DNA of 64,000 nucleotides, taken from Prochlorococcus sp. AG-686-J21 (GTDB lineage Bacteria; Cyanobacteriota; Cyanobacteriia; PCC-6307; Cyanobiaceae). Below the pieces are notes generated by a model. The model searched no databases. It was not told the DNA's origin and was given only the letters and a program-made list of their open reading frames with translations. This document shows positions 58,315 to 64,000 of this stretch, in pieces (within the stretch, counting starts at the first letter, position 1; every line of letters begins with the position of its first letter). The translations under genes and the position numbers were made by a program. The stretch is from contig QCVS01000005.1 in NCBI GenBank assembly GCA_003210285.1, forward strand, positions 1-64,000. Reading direction: 5' to 3'.

Positions 58315-59862
58315 TTAGATTTTTTTGATTAATTTCCAAGGAAATATAACTTCATTTTCATAAATAATTTTAATGGAGTTATCTTTTTTTTGATCTTCTT
58401 TTGGAAAGATGGACCAAGCTATTTCTGAGGATTTTAAACTTTTGATGTTATCGATCCCTTCGCCTAAATTAGGGGTTAATAGAGCAATTCTTATAATTTT
58501 TGAGTGTGTTGTAGCATTTATAATGCTGCTTTTATCAACTTTAATTATTCGATTATTGAATGTTTTCAAAGAAGAGATATTCTCCATAGTTTCTCTTATT
58601 TCTCTTGATCGGTCTGTAAAAAGACCTGATTGCAAAAAACAGGATGTCATTAAATAGGGTCCAATAATTAATATAGAAATCATTTTTGAGGAGTTTTGAG
58701 TTTTTTTGATAAAACTCCAAGCCAATGCAAATAGTATTAATCCACTTATTAAAAATGTATTTTCTCTGAGATTAAAATTGATCGTAGCTTTGAGAAAGAG
58801 GAAATATATAAAAATTATCGTTACCACAAATAATGGAATTACTCTTGATGATATAAAAATAAATAGAAATTTAAATCTTTTTTCTTCTATTAAATAATTG
58901 ATACCTATAAATGCATTTAAGGATAGTATAGAAGAGATTTGTAAAGGATAGTATGGCGTTTTTGTAGAAAAACTACTTATCAAAATTATTAGAATTAAGG
59001 GGAAGTAAAATAAAATAAAACCTTGTGAATGTTTGCTTTTTAAACCATGAACTAATCCAATAATGGAAAATATGCTCCATGGAAGAAAAGTTACTGGTAT
59101 GTTCCACAAATAATAGTAAAAAGGATTTGTAAAAGTATTTTCTTTAGATAAATTATTAAATTTATCTAAAAGGTGAAAAATAATATTTTTATCAAGAAAT
59201 GTATTTATAGATGTTGACCATACAATGAATGGAGTAAAACCAATTATTAATCCAAGCCAAAAATATTTTGAAGTAAAAATATATTTTTTTTTAATCAGAT
59301 AGGGTAATAATGATGTAATTGGTACCGCTACTAGAAAAGTCTTCATCATAAAAGCTAAACCTATCCAAATTCCAAAAAGAGATATGTAAACTAATTCTTT
59401 TTTACTATTTGTTTTTACAATGGAAAATATTCCAATAGTCACTAAACAACTATATATTAAATCTTGAGTAGCTAAGTGAGAATAATCAAACCACAAAAAA
59501 GTTGTTGAAAGAATAAGTGGTGATGCGATTGCAAACTTTTTACCTATTAATTCTTCATGTAATTTATAGGTTATTATTAACATCACTATTGATGAAATAG
59601 TTGTTGGTAAATAGGCTGCGAATAAATTTTCCCCAAATATTTCTTGTGATTTGGCAATTAGAAATTGTATACCTATTGTTCTATCTAAATTAAAATCTCC
59701 CCACCATAATGGAATTGTCCAATTTCCTTTTTCCAATACCCATCTAGCTTGTAAAGCATAGAATCCCTCATCATAAGCTAAGTAACTTCTTTTACCAAAG
59801 TAGAAAATTAATGGAAAAAATATAAGTAATTTTAAAAATAATTTGAAATTAATTTTCCACAT
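58315..59862 (-). CDS. ArnT/PMT-type integral-membrane glycosyltransferase
   Basis: The 515-residue protein has about 10-12 hydrophobic spans. After TM1 the first loop has the GT-C acidic motif in AYDEGFYALQARWVLEKGNW (Asp-Glu pair), typical of ArnT/PMT_2 enzymes. These move a sugar from a polyprenyl phosphate onto lipid A or protein on the periplasmic side. The acceptor is unknown. The polyprenyl-phosphate GT2 at 32297-33259 would provide a fitting donor. It is first in the unit with the GT2 and radical SAM genes. Confidence 0.8.
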   Translation of the reverse strand: MWKINFKLFLKLLIFFPLIFYFGKRSYLAYDEGFYALQARWVLEKGNWTIPLWWGDFNLDRTIGIQFLIAKSQEIFGENLFAAYLPTTISSIVMLIITYKLHEELIGKKFAIASPLILSTTFLWFDYSHLATQDLIYSCLVTIGIFSIVKTNSKKELVYISLFGIWIGLAFMMKTFLVAVPITSLLPYLIKKKYIFTSKYFWLGLIIGFTPFIVWSTSINTFLDKNIIFHLLDKFNNLSKENTFTNPFYYYLWNIPVTFLPWSIFSIIGLVHGLKSKHSQGFILFYFPLILIILISSFSTKTPYYPLQISSILSLNAFIGINYLIEEKRFKFLFIFISSRVIPLFVVTIIFIYFLFLKATINFNLRENTFLISGLILFALAWSFIKKTQNSSKMISILIIGPYLMTSCFLQSGLFTDRSREIRETMENISSLKTFNNRIIKVDKSSIINATTHSKIIRIALLTPNLGEGIDNIKSLKSSEIAWSIFPKEDQKKDNSIKIIYENEVIFPWKLIKKI

Positions 59863-60014
59863 ATAAAAGTTTGTCTTATTTTAGATAAATATCGATAATT
59901 TGAACTGAACAAATGACCTAATGTTTACGAAACAGTTGCAGTTCCACTGACTATATCGGCGATATTAAATTTTAGTTTTTTCATATAGACTTAATCTTAT
60001 ATTTTAAAGAATTA

Positions 60015-60254
60015 ATGTCAAAAATTGACCCTGAATTAAAAAAAAAGTTACTAAAGGAGACTCAAGCTCCATTCAAAGGTTTAAGGAGAATATTATGGAT
60101 CGCCTTCTCTGGTTCAGCTTTTTTAGGTCTTCTAATAATGGTTTCTAAAATTGCTGGTGGAAATGAAATACAGCAAAATAATCTTTTAATACAACTAGGA
60201 GCTTGTGCATTATTTCCTATCTTATTTTTCCTCGATAGAAATAAGGAAGATTAA
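60015..60254 (+). CDS. DUF3493 family small membrane protein
   Basis: The 79-residue protein begins MSKIDPELKKKLLKETQAPF, then KGLRRILWIAFSGSAFLGLL. It contains two membrane spans (residues ~27-46 and ~57-74) and ends DRNKED. DUF3493 is found in cyanobacteria and in chloroplast photosystem II assembly factors (LPA1/REP27) as a domain. A role in thylakoid protein assembly is therefore possible. It converges with infB (4-bp gap). Confidence 0.85.
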   Translation: MSKIDPELKKKLLKETQAPFKGLRRILWIAFSGSAFLGLLIMVSKIAGGNEIQQNNLLIQLGACALFPILFFLDRNKED

Positions 60255-60258
60255 GTTT

Positions 60259-63200
60259 TTATTTATTTAGAGTCCTTTTTTTTGTTACAAATTTGAATGC
60301 CGAAATGATATCTCCTTCACTCCAAGTTGAGAACTTATCACATCCAACTCCACATTCGAAACCAGTATTAACTTCTTTTACATCATCTTTCGATCTTTTT
60401 AGAGAATCTAAATTACCTTCAAATATTACTTTATCGGATCTAAGTACTCTTAAAGAACAATTTCTTTGGAGCTTACCACTTTGTATGTAGCATCCAGCAA
60501 TTGCTCCTTTCCCAACCGCAAATGTTGCTCTTACTTCAGCTTGACCTAAAGATTCCTCAACCAAATCAGGTTCAAGTAATCCTTCCATAGCAGATTGAAT
60601 ATCTTCTAGAAGTTTATAAATGACTTCATACTCTCGTATATCAACATCATTTGCGTCGGCCGCTCTTTTGGCTCCAGAGGCTAATGATGTGTTGAAGCCT
60701 ATTATTACTGAACCAGAGGCAGCAGCAAGATCTATGTCAGTCTCAGTTATTTCTCCAGGTGCGGAGAGTAGGACTCTGACTTGAACTTCATTCTTTGGTA
60801 ATTGCTCTAATGAACCTAATATGGCTTCTACACTACCTTGGACATCTGCTTTAAGAATTAGATTTAATTCTTTGAGTTCTCCATCATTTGCTTGAGTAGA
60901 TAAAGATGATAAGCTTACTCTTCTAGATGCCATTTGCTGGGCTAATTTTGTTGCTCTTGCATCAGTCGCTCTATCTCCAACAATTGCTCTAGCAGATTTC
61001 TCGTCAGGATAAACTTCAAATTCATCGCCTGCAGTTGGGACTTCACTAAATCCAAGTGCCTCAACTGGACATGAAGGCCCAGCCTCCTTAATTCTATTAC
61101 CATGCTCATCAACCATTGCTCTAACTTTCCCAAGGACTGAACCTGCTGCTAAAACATCCCCAGCTTTTAATGTGCCATTTTGTACTAATAAAGTTGCAAC
61201 AGGACCTTTGGCTTTATCTAAATGGGCTTCAATGACTGTCCCTTTAGCCAATCTTTCTGGATTTGCTTGGAGATCTTCAACTTCAGAAACCAACAGAATC
61301 ATCTCGAGTAATTTATCAATATTTTGTTTTTTGATTGCACTGACTGGGACCATAACTACGTCCCCACCCCAGTCTTCTGCAATTAGATCTTTTTCTGATA
61401 ATTCCTGTTTAACTCTATCTGGAGAGGCACCTTCTTTATCAATTTTATTTATAGCTACCACTATTGGTACTTTTGCTGCTCTTGCGTGACTAATAGCTTC
61501 AAGTGTTTGAGGTCTGCAACCATCATCAGCCGCTACAACAAGTACTGCTACGTCAGTAACTTTTGTACCCCTTGCACGCATGGCAGTAAATGCTTCATGA
61601 CCTGGAGTGTCGAGAAAAGTTAGCTTTTTCTTTTTTGATTCGTGCTCAAATTCAACTTGATAAGCCCCGATATGTTGAGTTATTCCACCTGCTTCTCCAG
61701 AGGCTACTCTGGATTCTCTTATGGAATCTAAAAGACTTGTTTTACCATGGTCAACATGACCCATTACTGTAATAACTGGAGGTCTTTTGATTAGACTTTC
61801 AATATCATCGGTTTCAATCATGTCTACTGTTTTCTTTGCAGCCTCTTCAACATCATCTTGTAAAACAGGCACTCCAAATTCCTCAGCCACTGTTTCAATA
61901 GTTGCCAAGTCAAGTGATTGAGTAACTGTAGCTGTAATCCCCTTAAAGAAAAGAGATTTGATTATTTCAGAACTTTCAAGACAAAGCTTATCTGCTAATT
62001 CTTGTACTGTTAAATTACCTTCGGGTATTATTATCATCTCTGGCCTTACTTGTTTTGCATCTTTCGCTGCTCTTAGTTCCATAGCTCTTCTCTTTTGTCT
62101 TTGCCTAGTAGTCTCTTTTTTCTTTTTCTTGAATTGTCTTAAAGCTTTTTGTGATTTGATCTCTTCAGACTTTTCTTTTTTTGGACGAGCTAAACTAGCT
62201 GACAGTATTGAAACCTTCTCTCCTGAGTAGCCGCTAGTCTCAGAGGTTAATGAATCATCATTTTCTCCAATAATATGGACCTTTTGTCTTTGTTTCTGTG
62301 GGTTTTTATTTCTTAATGCTTCTAGCTTGGCACTATCATCCCAATCTGATCTCCCAGGCTTCTTAGAGTTGCTTGCGAATGTTCTATGAGGTGGTTTCTT
62401 GGCCGTAGGAGATGCATTTAAACGACTAATAGGAGCTTTCGCCTTCTGATTGGACTTCTCGAGTTTTTGTTTGTTTACATTAGGGTTATTGGGTTGTTCT
62501 TTATTTGATGCATTAGTTTTTTGTAGCTGCATCAGCTCATTAGGTGCTACTGGCTTTCTTATTCCGGAAGGATTTTGATTACTAAATTTTGAACCGCCCT
62601 TGTTGAAATCTCCCTGTCTATAGGTCCCACCTTGTTTATTTAGAACACCCTGCCTATTCTGCCCCCCAGTTCTATAAGGTGCACCTGGTCTATTAGCACC
62701 TGTTCTATTAGGAGCACCTGGCCTAAAAGTGCCGGCTTGTCTGTTTGAAACTCCTTGTCTATTCTGTTCCCCTATTCTGTTTGGAGTGCTATCTCTATAA
62801 GGGCTGCCTGGTCTGTTAGGAGCACCTGACCTGTTTGGCACATTTTGACGGCTTGGTCTATTGGAATTTGCTTGTCTGTTAGGCATACCAGGCCTATTTG
62901 CAGAAATTTGTGTATTAGATGAGGGTTGCCTGCTATTAGAATTTGATCTATTTGAATTAATTTTAGGATCTTCTTTTCTAATCGGGGCGCCTACTAGTTC
63001 AGGTGTGTTTTTTATATTGGGACTATTTAAATTCTTTTTAGGAAAATTATTATTATCAATTCTATTTGAGAGTTGAGCCCTTTGATTTACTGAGTTATTT
63101 ATTTTGTTTGGGTTAATATTCCTATTGGAATTTGCCAAATTTTTTGGTTTTTCGATTAGTTGAATAGGAGGTCTTGCAGTAGTTTTTGTGGGAGATAGTG

Positions 63201-63753
63201 AAGAATTTTTTAAATGATTTTTGTCTTGTACAACTCTTGGATCTTTTCTATCTTTTAGATTTGGAGTTGTTTTTGTTGAATTACTAGTTTTATTTTGAGT
63301 TTTTGAATGCGCTTGAGATTTAAGGTTAGAAACAATCGTAGGGGGATTTGGATTTTTAAGTTTATTTAGATCTTTTTTGTTTGAACTTACTAGTGAATTT
63401 TCTTGTTTATTAATAGGCTTAATTAAAAGGGGTTTTTTATTTAAACCTTCTTTTGATGACTTCTCTGCATGCAAGGTATTAGAAAAAGCTTTACTATTTT
63501 TGTTTTGATTAGAATTATTTTTTTGGGTTTCACTTTTTGCTTTATTTGTAGCATTACTTACAGATAGAATTTTATTACTTTGATTTTTGTTATTTATAAG
63601 ATTTTTTATTTTTTTTGCATCATCTAAACTTATTGAACTGCTGTGACTTTTAACTGTTATGGAGAGTTTTTGTGCAGCATCCAATATATCTTTATTTTCC
63701 AGTTTTAGATCTCTGGAAAGTTCATAAACCCTGATTTTATCGCTGATAGTCAT
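60259..63753 (-). CDS. infB: Translation initiation factor IF-2, long repeat-rich N-terminus
   Basis: IF-2 places initiator tRNA on the 30S subunit and promotes subunit joining. The GTPase domain starts near residue 658: [11 protein letters not shown] (G1, 665-675), [10 protein letters not shown] (G2), DTPGHEAF (G3) and NKIDKEGA (G4), followed by domains II-IV to residue 1164. The N-terminus has an IF2-N fold (1-50) and then ~500 disordered residues, with an Arg/Gly/Pro/Asn repeat at ~285-390. This is longer than E. coli IF-2 (890). ylxR lies upstream on the same strand. Confidence 0.98.
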   Translation of the reverse strand: MTISDKIRVYELSRDLKLENKDILDAAQKLSITVKSHSSSISLDDAKKIKNLINNKNQSNKILSVSNATNKAKSETQKNNSNQNKNSKAFSNTLHAEKSSKEGLNKKPLLIKPINKQENSLVSSNKKDLNKLKNPNPPTIVSNLKSQAHSKTQNKTSNSTKTTPNLKDRKDPRVVQDKNHLKNSSLSPTKTTARPPIQLIEKPKNLANSNRNINPNKINNSVNQRAQLSNRIDNNNFPKKNLNSPNIKNTPELVGAPIRKEDPKINSNRSNSNSRQPSSNTQISANRPGMPNRQANSNRPSRQNVPNRSGAPNRPGSPYRDSTPNRIGEQNRQGVSNRQAGTFRPGAPNRTGANRPGAPYRTGGQNRQGVLNKQGGTYRQGDFNKGGSKFSNQNPSGIRKPVAPNELMQLQKTNASNKEQPNNPNVNKQKLEKSNQKAKAPISRLNASPTAKKPPHRTFASNSKKPGRSDWDDSAKLEALRNKNPQKQRQKVHIIGENDDSLTSETSGYSGEKVSILSASLARPKKEKSEEIKSQKALRQFKKKKKETTRQRQKRRAMELRAAKDAKQVRPEMIIIPEGNLTVQELADKLCLESSEIIKSLFFKGITATVTQSLDLATIETVAEEFGVPVLQDDVEEAAKKTVDMIETDDIESLIKRPPVITVMGHVDHGKTSLLDSIRESRVASGEAGGITQHIGAYQVEFEHESKKKKLTFLDTPGHEAFTAMRARGTKVTDVAVLVVAADDGCRPQTLEAISHARAAKVPIVVAINKIDKEGASPDRVKQELSEKDLIAEDWGGDVVMVPVSAIKKQNIDKLLEMILLVSEVEDLQANPERLAKGTVIEAHLDKAKGPVATLLVQNGTLKAGDVLAAGSVLGKVRAMVDEHGNRIKEAGPSCPVEALGFSEVPTAGDEFEVYPDEKSARAIVGDRATDARATKLAQQMASRRVSLSSLSTQANDGELKELNLILKADVQGSVEAILGSLEQLPKNEVQVRVLLSAPGEITETDIDLAAASGSVIIGFNTSLASGAKRAADANDVDIREYEVIYKLLEDIQSAMEGLLEPDLVEESLGQAEVRATFAVGKGAIAGCYIQSGKLQRNCSLRVLRSDKVIFEGNLDSLKRSKDDVKEVNTGFECGVGCDKFSTWSEGDIISAFKFVTKKRTLNK
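62584..62901 (-). repeat. Degenerate NRPGAPNR-type repeat region inside infB
   Basis: Residues ~285-390 of IF-2 repeat short units such as [39 protein letters not shown] and NRQGVSNRQ. The DNA shows matching degenerate units of about 24-33 bp. The region is Arg/Gly/Asn-rich with very few acidic residues, so it is a positively charged, disordered segment likely to touch RNA. Copy number could vary between strains. Confidence 0.8.
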
Positions 63754-63824
63754 TTAATCTAGATTTTACCCTTTTTTAGAATTTTAAGAGAATGTAATTT
63801 TAATTATATGCCCTTTTGGGATAG

Positions 63825-64000
63825 TTATTTATAGTTTGCAATTTCCCTTTCAAAGATATCAAAAAAATTAGGATTTAAAATGCCTTTTAAAGCTTTTTGA
63901 AGCTTTTTTTTAAGTTTAGAATCTGTGTAACACTTTTTTGATTTACAAATGTAAGCAGAACGACCCATTCCTTGGTTAAGCATTATTCCTAACTTATGAT
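63825..64000 (-). CDS. YlxR-like (DUF448) RNA-binding protein, C-terminal part
   Basis: The frame is open to the right window edge, so the start lies outside. The visible 57 residues read HKLGIMLNQGMGRSAYICKS and on to SKKCYTDSKLKKKLQKALKG, ending IANYK. GRSAYIC followed by a Lys-rich helix is the YlxR signature, a small RNA-binding protein encoded between nusA and infB in most bacteria. It is 71 bp upstream of infB on the same strand, consistent with a nusA-ylxR-infB operon. Confidence 0.88.
   Translation of the reverse strand, partial: HKLGIMLNQGMGRSAYICKSKKCYTDSKLKKKLQKALKGILNPNFFDIFEREIANYK

Noticed and set aside
1-64000. CRISPR arrays, rRNA genes, insertion sequences, prophage
   Set aside because: No regularly spaced repeats of CRISPR type, no rRNA sequence, no transposase or phage structural genes were seen in the window.

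Overview
The window looks like chromosome of Prochlorococcus, most likely a high-light-adapted strain. The DNA is very AT-rich with tight gene spacing. It carries photosystem I genes (psaA, psaB, psaI, psaL), a cyanobacterial NDH-1 subunit (ndhN), the circadian-input protein LdpA, ferredoxin-dependent glutamate synthase, an MPBQ/MSBQ-type methyltransferase, and cyanobacteria-restricted domains (DUF2839, DUF1997, DUF3493). Genus-level placement comes from recognising protein sequences by eye, not from a search.

Layout. 1-6.2 kb: tail of a DinG-like helicase, a DUF2839 gene with a clear terminator, about 0.94 kb with no supportable gene, three small tandem ORFs (two too short for usual calling), recA with an upstream cyanobacterial-type LexA box, a HAD phosphatase, tRNA-Gln, then ldpA and ndhN overlapping. 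6.5-22.6 kb: one long run of translation genes (rplC to rplQ with secY, adk and rpoA, then truA, rplM, rpsI, rpmE, prfA). 22.6-27.3 kb: HNH nuclease, alanine racemase, tRNA-Ser, a second HAD protein and a CbiG-CobJ fusion for B12 synthesis. 27.6-34.5 kb: psaA-psaB, a polyprenyl-phosphate-type glycosyltransferase, psaI and psaL. 34.5-38.6 kb: a divergent pair of cell-wall-type hydrolases, a two-gene unit headed by a serine-recombinase-like protein that lacks its catalytic serine, lipA and a YCII-like protein. 38.6-43.2 kb: Fd-GOGAT. 43.4-48.1 kb: the str operon ending in rpsJ. 48.2-55.4 kb: LON-domain protein, MPBQ/MSBQ methyltransferase, pheA, DUF1997, rnhB-rne, dapL-clpS. 55.5-59.9 kb: radical SAM protein, GT2 and ArnT-like glycosyltransferases on one strand. 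59.9-64 kb: DUF3493, infB and the edge of ylxR.

The window is mostly core genome: ribosome assembly, translation factors and RNA turnover, linked to photosynthesis and nitrogen assimilation. I see no CRISPR array, insertion sequence, prophage or rRNA operon. The best candidates for something undescribed are the recombinase-like regulator with its small coupled partner and repeated upstream motif (36.2-37.2 kb), the small-protein trio before recA, the inverted repeat upstream of psaA, and the gene-poor stretch at 1.05-1.99 kb that carries copies of a tRNA D-arm sequence.
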